NCBI GenBank assembly: GCA_002748665.1
Contig: PDTB01000015.1
Coordinates: 186,001 to 250,000 of the forward strand
DNA from: Dethiosulfovibrio peptidovorans
Lineage (GTDB): Bacteria; Synergistota; Synergistia; Synergistales; Dethiosulfovibrionaceae
DNA length: 64,000 nt
Reading direction: 5' to 3'
The translations under genes and the position numbers were made by a program. This document shows, piece after piece, positions 8,982 to 17,029 of this stretch. The number at the start of each line of letters is the position of its first letter. Positions within the stretch are counted from its first letter, which is position 1. The notes under the pieces were generated by a model. That model saw only the letters and a list, made by a program, of their open reading frames with translations. It ran no database searches and was not told the DNA's origin.

Positions 8982-10309
8982 CTGTACAGACCTCCCTCTT
9001 GTTCACTCGTATTTTTGTCGTTCCACAGCTCCTCAGGCGAAACCTCACCCCGAAGAATATCGTCCAGACTCTGACGTGCTACCATAAGACGAGGCTCACC
9101 TTCTCTGGTTACAACCACCGCTGGTCTAGGCAGCCGATTATAGGCACTGGCCATAGAAAAATTGTATGCCCCGGTATTCAAAACAGCCAGCAGATCACCC
9201 CGCTTCAGGGGTGGAAGTTCGGCTCCTTCAACCAAAATATCGCCGGACTCACAACACCGCCCGGCCACCGTTACCGTCTGGTCGGCCGGATCCTCCATCC
9301 GATCGGCCGCCACACATTGATACCGGGCGCCATACAGAGAGGGGCGCGGATTGTCGGCCATTCCGCCATCAACGCTTACATAGGTTCGAACCCCGGGGAT
9401 CACCTTGACACTCCCCACCCGATACAGAGTGATACCAGCAGGGCCAACGATCCACCGCCCCGGCTCAATGAGGAGCCTCGGCCTGGTGAGCCCCTTGCGA
9501 TCGCACAGACCAAAAGCCCTCTCGGCGATACCACCCAGATATGATTCCAGATCTACCTCGACCTGGTCATCCGTCTGGGGGATGCCTATTCCGCCGCCGA
9601 CATTGAGCTCCTGGACGAGGAACCCCCGCTCGCGTCTGAGATCCGCCATGAGATCCGTCACGATCTCCAAAGCCTGAAGACAGGCCCGGTTCTCCATAAG
9701 CTGCGACCCCACGTGAAAGTGAAAACCCCGAAGGTCCAAAGAGGGATGACCCATCGCCCATCCCACCGATAAGCTCAATTCCCCACCACCTATGGGAACA
9801 CCAAATTTACAGTCCGTATGGGCCGTCTGAATATACCGGTGAGTTTTCCCTGTCACGCCGGGAGCCAACCGCAAGAGAACAGAGGCCCGCAGCCCCTCAT
9901 CCTGAGCAAGACCGGCCAGAAGGAGCAGTTCGTCCCGACTGTCCACAACGTACCGTCCCACTCCGGACCTCAGAGCCATTCTCAGGTCCTCCTCAGTCTT
10001 ATTGTTGCCATGAAAAAGCACCCGATCCATGGGAAACCCGGCCTTTACCGCCGTGTAGAGTTCGCCGGGAGAGACCACGTCCAGCCCAAGCCCCTCAGAG
10101 GCCACCAGGGAACACATAGCCATAGTCAAAAAAGCTTTTCCGGCATAGAGAACCTCGACATCGTCGTATCGGTCGATCCATGCCGAACGTATCCGTCCGA
10201 TCCGACGCCGAACCTCCGTCTCGGACAGGACGTACAGAGGCGTCCCAAACCTCTCGGCCAGATCGACAACGTCGCACCCGTCAAATATCATATGTCCCTT
10301 TTCTGCCAC
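8978..10309 (-). CDS. lysA: Diaminopimelate decarboxylase
   Basis: PLP enzyme that decarboxylates meso-diaminopimelate to lysine. It has 443 residues. The PLP lysine lies in EVLYAGKAF (residue 58). Other fold-type III landmarks are FHGNNK, GFHFHVGSQ, NVGGGIG, EPGRWIVG, the substrate-side CCESGDIL and NTGAYNFSMASAYN. The frame opens at GTG 10318, but GTG 10309 is preferred because GAGGG ends 8 nt upstream; ATG 10291 is a weaker alternative. It is the first gene behind the T-box leader and overlaps the NhaC gene by 4 nt. Confidence 0.92.
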   Translation of the reverse strand: MAEKGHMIFDGCDVVDLAERFGTPLYVLSETEVRRRIGRIRSAWIDRYDDVEVLYAGKAFLTMAMCSLVASEGLGLDVVSPGELYTAVKAGFPMDRVLFHGNNKTEEDLRMALRSGVGRYVVDSRDELLLLAGLAQDEGLRASVLLRLAPGVTGKTHRYIQTAHTDCKFGVPIGGGELSLSVGWAMGHPSLDLRGFHFHVGSQLMENRACLQALEIVTDLMADLRRERGFLVQELNVGGGIGIPQTDDQVEVDLESYLGGIAERAFGLCDRKGLTRPRLLIEPGRWIVGPAGITLYRVGSVKVIPGVRTYVSVDGGMADNPRPSLYGARYQCVAADRMEDPADQTVTVAGRCCESGDILVEGAELPPLKRGDLLAVLNTGAYNFSMASAYNRLPRPAVVVTREGEPRLMVARQSLDDILRGEVSPEELWNDKNTSEQEGGLYR

Positions 10310-10334
10310 ACACTCCACCCTCTTTCGAGATAGA

Positions 10335-10384
10335 AAAAACCGAGATGATATGCCGCCCCCCTCAGGGACGAGCCACCATCTCGG
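10335..10384 (-). terminator. T-box terminator 2 (proximal to lysA)
   Basis: Hairpin with arms CCGAGATG (10384-10377) and CATCTCGG (10347-10340), extended inside by a G-rich/C-rich stem, followed by TTTTTT (10339-10334) on the minus strand. It lies directly after the second T-box sequence, so it is the attenuator of the second module. Confidence 0.85.
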
Positions 10385-10441
10385 TCAGCACGCGGTACCA
10401 CCCTGCTTGGACGCCACGACCAAACAGAGACAGAGACCCCG

Positions 10442-10480
10442 GAAAAAGAAAACGGCCCGCCCCATATGAAGGGACGGGCC
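10442..10480 (-). terminator. T-box terminator 1 (distal to lysA)
   Basis: Hairpin GGCCCGTCCC (10480-10471) with GGGGCGGGCC (10463-10454), followed by TTTTCTTTTT on the minus strand. It directly follows the first T-box sequence and is the attenuator of the first module. Confidence 0.85.
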
Positions 10481-10727
10481 AACATGCCCGCGGTACCACC
10501 CTGCTTGGACGCTTCTGCGCCCCGCTCGAACCCTATAACGGAGGTCAACCGGGCGACGTACTCCAGCGACTCTGCCGCCTTTCCGCCCCAGCTCACCGGG
10601 CCTTATCCCTGAGAAGCCTGCGTCCAGAACCTCTTCCAGCCGATGGAGGTTCCTCTCTGGTCGTTCGCATAAAACGCATCTCAAGGCTTCCGGTTCATCG
10701 CTTTTAGCTGTATTGAACTTGAAAAGT

Positions 10728-10755
10728 ATTATACAAACCTCCGCAAGGCTGTCAA
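10728..10755 (-). promoter_or_regulatory. Sigma-70 promoter of the lysA T-box operon
   Basis: Perfect -35 TTGACA (10755-10750), 16-nt spacer and perfect -10 TATAAT (10733-10728) on the minus strand. Transcription would start near 10721, just before the T-box stem I. A full-consensus promoter suits control by premature termination rather than at initiation. Confidence 0.85.
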
Positions 10756-10925
10756 GAACTTTTTGAGAAGTACGCGCAACATTTCTGTGTCATCTTGCTC
10801 AAAAAGGAAACTGTTTTTCTCCAGAGACGAGAAAAGTCATTCAGTGGAGTACCCACTTCTTCAATCCTTCTGGCGTGTTCCTCCAGCAAGTGAAGTCTCT
10901 CCTAGACTGTACGGTTTGTCTTCCC

Positions 10926-12476
10926 TCATCGACCAGCTAAAGACCGTACTAACTCCTCCACCAGCTCAGGAAGCACCGAGAAGGCGAAACGCGGCTCCAG
11001 GCGCTCGGTGGCTTTATGGATATCCATGCCAAAAGGTCCCAGATTACAGACCGGAGCGTGAACTGCGGCCATGGCCTCCAATGGGACAGAGTACAGCTCT
11101 CCCCAGCCAGCCATGTTCTCCGTCAGAATCGTTGCCTCATCGCTTCGCCCCAGATAGCTCAGGTCGGAGATCCCTTCAAAGATCGGCTCACGAAGGGGAT
11201 CGACTCCCAGCTCCCTGGCCCGGACAAAGACGGTATCCAAAGCCTGGTCCAGAAAATCCTCAGCCTGATCGTCATCTCGTCGCCTCGGCGGATACCAGGG
11301 CGGCAGAAACCCCACCACCGCCAGGGGGCCTTCCAAAGCGGAGCGATCCAGCAGGTTCAGCACCAGGGAACAAGCCCGATCGACCACCGAGCAGCTACGA
11401 GCTGAGCAATCTGCCCCAACAGAACCATCAGGGACCATGTCCCGAAGCTCAGATAAGGACAGAACCTTCGGGGTATTCAGTTGAACAGATGCCCCCACAG
11501 CCCGAGCTGAGCGCTCGGTCATCTCCAGCGCCCGATTCAATCCCTCCTGAGCACCCGATCGCAGGATATCCAACAGCTCGGCTGGAGTTCGGTTCCAATA
11601 CAGCAAGTTATATCGGGCCATAACCCGGTCATAGAGAGTGACCGAGTAGCCATCCCGCAGAGGCTCCAGGCCCAGGCAGGCGGCAGGAGGAAGGAATCGG
11701 TCACCGATCTGATCCGCCGAGTCAGGATGTCCCTCTATTGCCGCGTTGACCTGACCCGCGATCTGAACAGCACTGATTCCCTTGAAGAATTCACCCACAT
11801 GGCATCCTACTCCAACAGAGAGGACAAAACCCATGGCTTTTCCGATGGAGCCCCGGTGAACCGGCCACTCTCGGCTTCTGGCCGCCACGTTGGGCTCGCC
11901 GTTCACCCAGGCTACCACGGACAATCCCCGGCTCTCAATCCATCGAGCAGCCTCGGAAAGGACGCCTCTCATTCCCAAGGACAAATTTTCCTCATCGGGA
12001 ACTGCCACGAACAGGATGTTGCACGGAGGATTCGTCCCCCATCGCTCCATCAGAGCCATGTGTACCGCCAAGCCGCACTTCATGTCGGCGGTACCTCGAC
12101 CGAAAAGCCAGCCAGCCTCCAGATCTCGTCGAACTGCTGGTGTCAGATTCCGATCAGACATAGCCGCAGCCAACCTCTCGGGGTCAAAGGCAAGGGGAGC
12201 CAGATCTCCGTAGATAGCCGTGCTGACAACGTCAAAATGTCCGGTCAAACCCACAGTGAGAGTCGTAGGATCCGACGCCCGAAGAAGAGCCATCACCGCC
12301 AAGCGCCCTCCGCAGTCCACTAAAGAGAGATTCTCAGGAGCATCGGCAAAAGCCGGCATAGCAGCCAGGATAGTGTGAATCCTCCGGGCCATCTCGTCCT
12401 CATGATCGGACTGGGACACGCTTGGGATCGAACAGAGATCCAGCAGGAGCTCTCGAATACGACGGTCTATCTCCAC
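10926..12476 (-). CDS. M20-family peptidase, RocB-like (arginine utilization)
   Basis: Zinc hydrolase of the M20/ArgE/DapE superfamily; at 516 residues it has the long form typical of RocB of arginine degradation. Metal-site landmarks are GLTGHFDVVS (His about 80), RGTADMKCGLA (Asp about 131) and AVPDEENLSLGMRG (Glu pair about 162-163). The frame extends to 12497, but GTG 12476 is chosen because AAGGAGG lies 9 nt upstream. It lies 127 nt downstream of arcA on the same strand, which fits a role in arginine/ornithine-related catabolism. The biochemical role of RocB itself is poorly defined, so the precise reaction is uncertain. The 156 nt between its stop and the lysA promoter hold no gene. Confidence 0.82.
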   Translation of the reverse strand: MEIDRRIRELLLDLCSIPSVSQSDHEDEMARRIHTILAAMPAFADAPENLSLVDCGGRLAVMALLRASDPTTLTVGLTGHFDVVSTAIYGDLAPLAFDPERLAAAMSDRNLTPAVRRDLEAGWLFGRGTADMKCGLAVHMALMERWGTNPPCNILFVAVPDEENLSLGMRGVLSEAARWIESRGLSVVAWVNGEPNVAARSREWPVHRGSIGKAMGFVLSVGVGCHVGEFFKGISAVQIAGQVNAAIEGHPDSADQIGDRFLPPAACLGLEPLRDGYSVTLYDRVMARYNLLYWNRTPAELLDILRSGAQEGLNRALEMTERSARAVGASVQLNTPKVLSLSELRDMVPDGSVGADCSARSCSVVDRACSLVLNLLDRSALEGPLAVVGFLPPWYPPRRRDDDQAEDFLDQALDTVFVRARELGVDPLREPIFEGISDLSYLGRSDEATILTENMAGWGELYSVPLEAMAAVHAPVCNLGPFGMDIHKATERLEPRFAFSVLPELVEELVRSLAGR

Positions 12477-12603
12477 GGGGAGAAACCTCCTTCTCACAGG
12501 AATTCAGACATATCCCTGCATAGATCGATTATAACAGAGGGGACGCACCCTGCTACGGACACGTCCCCTCGTACGGTATGCTCAAAACTTACGTAGAAGC
12601 TGC

Positions 12604-13827
12604 CTACAGATCATCCCTCACGAGAGGCATACTCATGCAACGGGGACCACCCCGTCCTCGGGAGAGCTCTGCACTGGGAATGATGATCGTCTCGACCCCA
12701 TTATCCTGAAGCAACCGGTTAGTCTTGACATTTCGATCATAGACGACCACCTGCCCAGGAGCGATAGCCAGGGTGTTGGAGCCATCGCTCCACTGCTCCC
12801 TCGGAGCATCAATAGGATCGCCACCGGCACAACGAATCAACGAAACCCGATCCAGATGGAGCGTTCGCTTGAGAACCTCCTCAAGGGTGGCACTCATCTC
12901 CTGGAACCTCAGATTATCGCCGTCTTTCTCTATGGAGACCACCTGAAGCGGCTCCTCAATCGCGGGATGGATGGTGAACACCTCCCTGTCAATCATGGTG
13001 AAGACCGTATCCAAATGCATAAACGCCCGTTTTTTAGGGATATCAAAGGCCAGAATCCTGTTAAACGTCTGTTCGCCGCCGAGAACATTACGAGCCAGGG
13101 TCTCCACCGACTCAGCATCGGTTCTTTCGGAGATACCGACGGCCAAAACCTCAGGGCTCAGGATCAGCTCGTCCCCACCCTCCAGGGACGTATGCTCACT
13201 TCGGTCAAACCAGATCGGGATGGAACAATCGGCAAACCGAGGATGATGAGCGAAGATATACTTGGCGAACAGATTTTCCCTGTTGCGGGTGACGGTTCGC
13301 ATGTGGTTCAGGGAGATGCCTGTCCCGATGGTGGCGAAAGGATCTCTGGTGAAATACAGATTCGGCATGGGATCGACCACAAAGGGGCTTTTCGACGCCA
13401 GATGGTCGGCCAACGAACGGCGGGTCCTCCTTGAAAGCTCGCTCCATCGGACACCGGACATCATGGAGTCAACCATGGAAGCTGGCTCTTTTGAGAGAAA
13501 AAAGTCGGACAGTTCATCTCGCGTCCCCTGCCCCAATACTCCTGTCTCTTTGAGAAAATCCTGAACAAAACACGTCCGTACCTGGGGATCCTCCAGAGCC
13601 TGGGTAGCCAGATCCGCAAGGTAGAGAACCTCCACCCCCCGATCCATCAGGACACGGGCAAAAGCATCGTGCTCTTTCTGAGCCACTTCCATGTAGGGTA
13701 TCTCATCAAATAACAGCTGAACCATAAGGTCGGGAGTGAGATTTTCCAGCTCTCGACCAGGACGGTGAAGAAGCACCGTCCTAAGACGACCGATCTCGGA
13801 TGTTACTCGCAGCGGTGAGGCTTTCAT
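12604..13827 (-). CDS. arcA: Arginine deiminase
   Basis: Cytoplasmic hydrolase converting arginine to citrulline and ammonia, the first step of the ATP-yielding arginine deiminase pathway. It has 407 residues, as expected. Active-site landmarks are [37 protein letters not shown], and the nucleophilic cysteine in [12 protein letters not shown] (about residue 397). ATG 13827 has CAGGAGGT 7 nt upstream. The next pathway genes (arcB, arcC) are not beside it; instead a RocB-like peptidase follows. A TTGACA-based promoter lies about 70-95 nt upstream. Confidence 0.95.
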   Translation of the reverse strand: MKASPLRVTSEIGRLRTVLLHRPGRELENLTPDLMVQLLFDEIPYMEVAQKEHDAFARVLMDRGVEVLYLADLATQALEDPQVRTCFVQDFLKETGVLGQGTRDELSDFFLSKEPASMVDSMMSGVRWSELSRRTRRSLADHLASKSPFVVDPMPNLYFTRDPFATIGTGISLNHMRTVTRNRENLFAKYIFAHHPRFADCSIPIWFDRSEHTSLEGGDELILSPEVLAVGISERTDAESVETLARNVLGGEQTFNRILAFDIPKKRAFMHLDTVFTMIDREVFTIHPAIEEPLQVVSIEKDGDNLRFQEMSATLEEVLKRTLHLDRVSLIRCAGGDPIDAPREQWSDGSNTLAIAPGQVVVYDRNVKTNRLLQDNGVETIIIPSAELSRGRGGPRCMSMPLVRDDL

Positions 13828-13893
13828 CGGGTAGACCTCCTGTTTTTTTCAATGTATGCATCGGGCGACATTCATTTCGTCGCTCTTCTTCCA

Positions 13894-13921
13894 AGTCTAT
13901 TCTATAAACCATTTTTGTCAA
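13894..13921 (-). promoter_or_regulatory. Probable arcA promoter
   Basis: -35 TTGACA (13921-13916), 16-nt spacer, -10 TAGACT (13899-13894) on the minus strand, in an AT-rich stretch. The -10 matches the consensus at four of six positions. Confidence 0.5.
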
Positions 13922-14302
13922 TAGGTTTATTTTATTTCTTTTCTCCTCTCAGCCAAACAACCTATAATGCACCGTGAAATAGCATCATGCCTCGCTTTTT
14001 GGATCAAAAAAGCGGACAAAAAATAAACTGACCTACACGTAAAAGGCAAAAAAACAAGTCTACCGTATCCCGGGCTTACAACGATCAGACATTACTCAAG
14101 GCGAGAGGGCACAGGAAGTATCCTTCGAGGCGACGGTACGGAGCACGAAGGTCAAAGATACGTTTGAGCGAGACAGGGCTCTGGCGAAACGACCTGAGGC
14201 TGAGAGACTCGGATGTAGGTTTTTAGAGGCATCCTACAGAAAAAATCCAAAAATGACGATGAGTAGTATATACACATGCCAAAGAGAGAGGAGAGACGAC
14301 CT
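13922..14302. other. Intergenic region between arcA and the plus-strand glycan operon
   Basis: About 380 nt without a convincing gene. It contains a short AT-rich hairpin, CGCTTTTT with AAAAAGCG (13993-14014), possibly a weak terminator. It also holds one copy of a dispersed repeat (14150-14234). Short open frames here lack SD sequences. Confidence 0.6.
14150..14234 (+). repeat. Dispersed intergenic repeat, copy A
   Basis: About 85 nt that match, in parts, three other intergenic places in the window. Blocks shared with copy D (56066-56140) include GGTCAAA.ATACG, GGGCTC, CGAAAC.ACCTGAGGC and TTTT.AGAGG. The second half (CCTGAGGCTGAGAGACTC, then GGATGTAGG) nearly equals the reverse complement of copy B (54506-54549). 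Confidence 0.65.
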
Positions 14303-14578
14303 ATGACCGATCGAATGAACAGCATCCGCCCCGTAGGCTCTATATCCCCCACCAAGCTTCGGCGGGTACAGCGACGTGAAAAAGACGGACGGAGTAGCAA
14401 CCAAAACTGGCAGGAAACCCTGGAAAACGAGCTGAACAATCGACAAGACGACCAGGAACACGGTCCAAAAAGCGACGACAACACCCAAAAGGACGAGCTC
14501 TCCGAGGAGAAAAAAAACGACGCGCCGCCCCCGAGCCGCCCTATCCTGGTCCCGCCTAACCTGGACATCAAGGCGTGA
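14303..14578 (+). CDS. Small charged hypothetical protein upstream of the pgl-like genes
   Basis: Encodes 91 residues starting MTDRMNSIRPVGSISP. The N-terminal half is basic (KLRRVQRREKDGR), the middle is rich in N, Q, D and E, and the end is proline-rich (APPPSRPILVPP). There is no membrane segment or signal peptide. ATG 14303 has GAGGAG about 9 nt upstream; an in-frame ATG at 14276 lacks this. It lies 52 nt before pglE on the same strand, so it may be the first gene of that operon. No family recognised. Confidence 0.55.
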   Translation: MTDRMNSIRPVGSISPTKLRRVQRREKDGRSSNQNWQETLENELNNRQDDQEHGPKSDDNTQKDELSEEKKNDAPPPSRPILVPPNLDIKA

Positions 14579-14630
14579 TACAATACTCTGCAGATAAAAG
14601 TTTTCACTACTTTCGAAGAAGGTGACCACT

Positions 14631-15788
14631 GTGCCCACGTCGAACAAACGAATCATCCTCTCGCCACCCCACATGAGTGGCGACGAACTGCGTTTCGTCC
14701 ACCAGGCTTTCGAATCGGGTTGGATTGCTCCCCTGGGCCCTCAGGTAGATGCTTTTGAAGCCGAAACCGCCCAATACATCGGTCGTCCCTGCGCTCTGGC
14801 CCTCAGCTCGGGTACGGCAGCGCTTCACCTGGGCCTCCGACTGCTGGGCGTTAGTCCCGGCGACGTGGTACTCTGTTCCAGCCTCACCTTCGTCGCCTCA
14901 GTAACCCCAGTCATCTTTTTGGGCGCTGAGCCTCACTTTATCGACTCGGACGAGGAGACCTGGAACATGTCCCCCCAGGCCCTGGAACGGGCATTGGCAG
15001 ACCTCGAACGCAAAGGACGACGCCCCAAAACCGCCATCGTCGCCGAGCTGTACGGTCAGTCACCCAGGTGGGACGAACTGACGTCTATCCTCGACCGCTA
15101 TGAGGTGCCCGTCCTGGAAGACTCGGCCGAGGCCCTCGGCGCAAGCTACAAAGGCAAAAAATGCGGAACCTTCGGCAAACACGCCGTCCTCTCCTACAAC
15201 GGGAACAAAATCATCACCACATCGGGCGGCGGCATGCTCCTGACCGATGACGAGACCTCCCGTGAAAAAGCATTCTTCTGGGCCACCCAGGCTCGTGACG
15301 CAGCTCCGTGGTATCAACACAGCGAGATCGGCTATAACTATCGCATGAGCAACGTCCTGGCCGCCATCGGTCGAGGCCAGATGCTTCACTTGGAGGAGCG
15401 GGTGGAGAAAAAACGCGACATCTATGACCGATACGTCCAGGCCCTGAATGTCATTCCGGGGCTGTCCTTCATGCCCGAAGCTCCTGGGGGACGCTCCACC
15501 ATGTGGCTCACCGCCCTCACCGTTGATTCCGCCATCACAGGTACCTCAGCGATGGAGCTGCTCACAGCACTGGGAGAGGCCGACATCGAAAGCCGCCCGG
15601 TCTGGAAGCCCATGCACCTCCAGCCAGTCTTCGAAGGCTGTGGCTACACCGCCCACGACGAGGAGAACAGCGTCAGCGACCGCCTCTTCGCGCAAGGCCT
15701 CTGCCTTCCCTCAGGTACTGCCATGACCGACGCCCAGCAAAACCGGGTGATCGAGACCATCCTCAAGGCCCTCAATCACTCCCGATGA
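14631..15788 (+). CDS. pglE: DegT/DnrJ-family sugar aminotransferase, PglE-like
   Basis: PLP aminotransferase predicted to convert UDP-4-keto-6-deoxy-GlcNAc to the 4-amino sugar on the way to di-N-acetylbacillosamine. The PLP lysine sits in SYNGNKIITTSGGGML, the form typical of PglE. Other fold landmarks are ALSSGTAALHLGL, VLEDSAEALGASY and GYNYRMSNVLAA. GTG 14631 is preferred, with AAGGTG 6 nt upstream, over GTG 14622. The stop overlaps the PglC-like start as ATGA, and a PglD-like acetyltransferase follows. The 4,6-dehydratase (PglF) is absent here. Confidence 0.85.
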   Translation: MPTSNKRIILSPPHMSGDELRFVHQAFESGWIAPLGPQVDAFEAETAQYIGRPCALALSSGTAALHLGLRLLGVSPGDVVLCSSLTFVASVTPVIFLGAEPHFIDSDEETWNMSPQALERALADLERKGRRPKTAIVAELYGQSPRWDELTSILDRYEVPVLEDSAEALGASYKGKKCGTFGKHAVLSYNGNKIITTSGGGMLLTDDETSREKAFFWATQARDAAPWYQHSEIGYNYRMSNVLAAIGRGQMLHLEERVEKKRDIYDRYVQALNVIPGLSFMPEAPGGRSTMWLTALTVDSAITGTSAMELLTALGEADIESRPVWKPMHLQPVFEGCGYTAHDEENSVSDRLFAQGLCLPSGTAMTDAQQNRVIETILKALNHSR

Positions 15789-16405
15789 AGCCTCACCCGT
15801 CCGTCACCAGCCCTGTCAAACGAGGCACTGACATCGCCCTTTCGGGGCTCGCCATTCTCCTCCTGAGTCCCATAATGCTCCTCACCGCCTTGGCTGTGGC
15901 CCTGGCGTTAGGGCGCCCAGTGTTTTTTCGCCAAAGGCGTCCAGGACTCTCTGGCACGCCCTTCGAGATGCTCAAATTCCGCACCATGACCGACCGGAAA
16001 GACGTACAGGGGCGACTTTTACCCGACGTACAAAGGCTCACATCTTTCGGCCGATTCCTCCGTAGCTCGAGCCTGGACGAGCTCCCCGAGCTCATCAACG
16101 TCCTCAAAGGGGACATGAGCCTGGTGGGGCCCAGGCCCCTGCTTATGAACTACCTGCCCCTGTACAGCCCCGAACAGGCCAGACGTCACGACGTTCGCCC
16201 CGGCATCACCGGCTGGGCACAGATCAACGGCCGAAACAGCCTCACCTGGGAGGACAAATTCTCTTTAGACGTCTGGTACGTACGGCACTGGTCTCACAAG
16301 CTGGATCGGCACATCCTGGTCAAAACCCTGGGGGCCGTCCTCCGACGAGAGGGCATCAGCGCCGGGAATCACGCCACCATGCCTCCCTTTCAGGGGCCAT
16401 CATGA
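15785..16405 (+). CDS. pglC: Undecaprenyl-phosphate sugar phosphotransferase, PglC/WcaJ-C-terminal type
   Basis: Monotopic membrane enzyme that moves a phospho-sugar from a UDP-sugar to a polyprenyl phosphate, starting glycan assembly. At 206 residues it is the short, PglC-like form. It has a hydrophobic hairpin near residues 17-38 (GLAILLLSPIMLLTALAVAL), then FFRQRRPGLSGTPFEMLKFRTM, SSLDELPELINVLKGDMSLVGPRP, and RPGITGWAQINGRN. The acidic DE pair and PRP are the catalytic and membrane-kink motifs of the family. ATGA overlaps on both sides tie it to pglE and pglD. Substrate by context: a UDP-diNAc-bacillosamine-type sugar. Confidence 0.88.
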   Translation: MKPHPSVTSPVKRGTDIALSGLAILLLSPIMLLTALAVALALGRPVFFRQRRPGLSGTPFEMLKFRTMTDRKDVQGRLLPDVQRLTSFGRFLRSSSLDELPELINVLKGDMSLVGPRPLLMNYLPLYSPEQARRHDVRPGITGWAQINGRNSLTWEDKFSLDVWYVRHWSHKLDRHILVKTLGAVLRREGISAGNHATMPPFQGPS

Positions 16406-17025
16406 GCTCGCTCTACGTCCTGGGTGCCGGCGGCCACGGCAAAGTCGTCGTGGCAACCCTTCAGGCCATGGGCCGAAAAATCACGGCCATCCTCGACGAC
16501 GACCAGACCATCTGGGGAACCTCTCTGTGGGGCATCCCCATCTCGGGTCCCCTCCAATCCGTGGAGGATAAAAAAACCCCCGAGGCGATCATCGCCGTGG
16601 GGATTAACTCCATTCGAAGGGACATCGCCCAACGGATCACCAACGTTCGATGGATCGCGGCTATCCACCCATCGGCCACGGTACACCCGTCGGTCACCAT
16701 CGGTGTCGGCTCGGTTATCTTTGCTGGAGCCGTCATCCAACCCGATACCGCCTTAGGCAAGCACGTCATCGTCAACACCGGTGTCACGATAGACCACGAC
16801 TGCCGCCTGGGCAGCTTCGTTCACGTCGCTCCGGGAGCTCACCTCGCCGGTACGGTCAGCCTTGAAGACGGCGTCCTCATGGGTATCGGCAGCTCCGCCA
16901 TCCCGGGCGTCTCCGTAGGAGCCTGGACCACCGTAGGCGCAGGGGCTGCTGTCGTCTCCGATCTGCCGAGGGAAACCGTAGCGGTCGGCGTTCCGGCAAA
17001 AATTTTAGATCAAACGAGGACATAA
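16402..17025 (+). CDS. pglD: Sugar O/N-acetyltransferase, PglD-like
   Basis: Predicted to acetylate the 4-amino group of the UDP-sugar made by PglE. It has 207 residues: an N-terminal Rossmann-like UDP-binding domain (LYVLGAGGHGKVVVATL) followed by left-handed beta-helix hexapeptide repeats (IHPSATVHPSVTIG, VIFAGAVIQPD, IVNTGVTIDHDC with the catalytic His, VGVPAKIL). It starts in an ATGA overlap with pglC and ends 4 nt before the glycosyltransferase. The E-C-D order supports a bacillosamine-type pathway. Confidence 0.85.
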   Translation: MSSLYVLGAGGHGKVVVATLQAMGRKITAILDDDQTIWGTSLWGIPISGPLQSVEDKKTPEAIIAVGINSIRRDIAQRITNVRWIAAIHPSATVHPSVTIGVGSVIFAGAVIQPDTALGKHVIVNTGVTIDHDCRLGSFVHVAPGAHLAGTVSLEDGVLMGIGSSAIPGVSVGAWTTVGAGAAVVSDLPRETVAVGVPAKILDQTRT

Positions 17026-17029
17026 AACC

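Larger units (their letters stand above)
10319..10721 (-). promoter_or_regulatory. T-box riboswitch leader with duplicated antiterminator/terminator module
   Basis: Untranslated leader of about 400 nt before lysA. Stem I starts with GCGATGAACCGGAA and includes an AGAG bulge above a GAACCTC/GAGGTTC helix, as in T-box RNAs. The conserved T-box sequence AGGGTGGTACCGCG occurs twice (minus strand, within 10506-10486 and 10408-10388), inside a 24-nt identical block (10489-10512 and 10391-10414). Each copy is followed by its own terminator hairpin. The bulge TGGT would pair with an ACCA tRNA 3' end. Only one stem I is visible. I could not assign the specifier codon with confidence; lysine is expected from the genes controlled, but this is inference. 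Confidence 0.88.

Noticed and set aside
12537-12570. 9-bp hairpin between arcA and the RocB-like gene
   Set aside because: It lacks a T-run, so I do not call it a terminator; it may be an mRNA structure.
14150-14234. GGCTGAGAG in repeat copy A looks like the thi-box core of a TPP riboswitch
   Set aside because: The second conserved half of the TPP riboswitch is absent, no thiamine gene follows, and the motif is part of the dispersed repeat.
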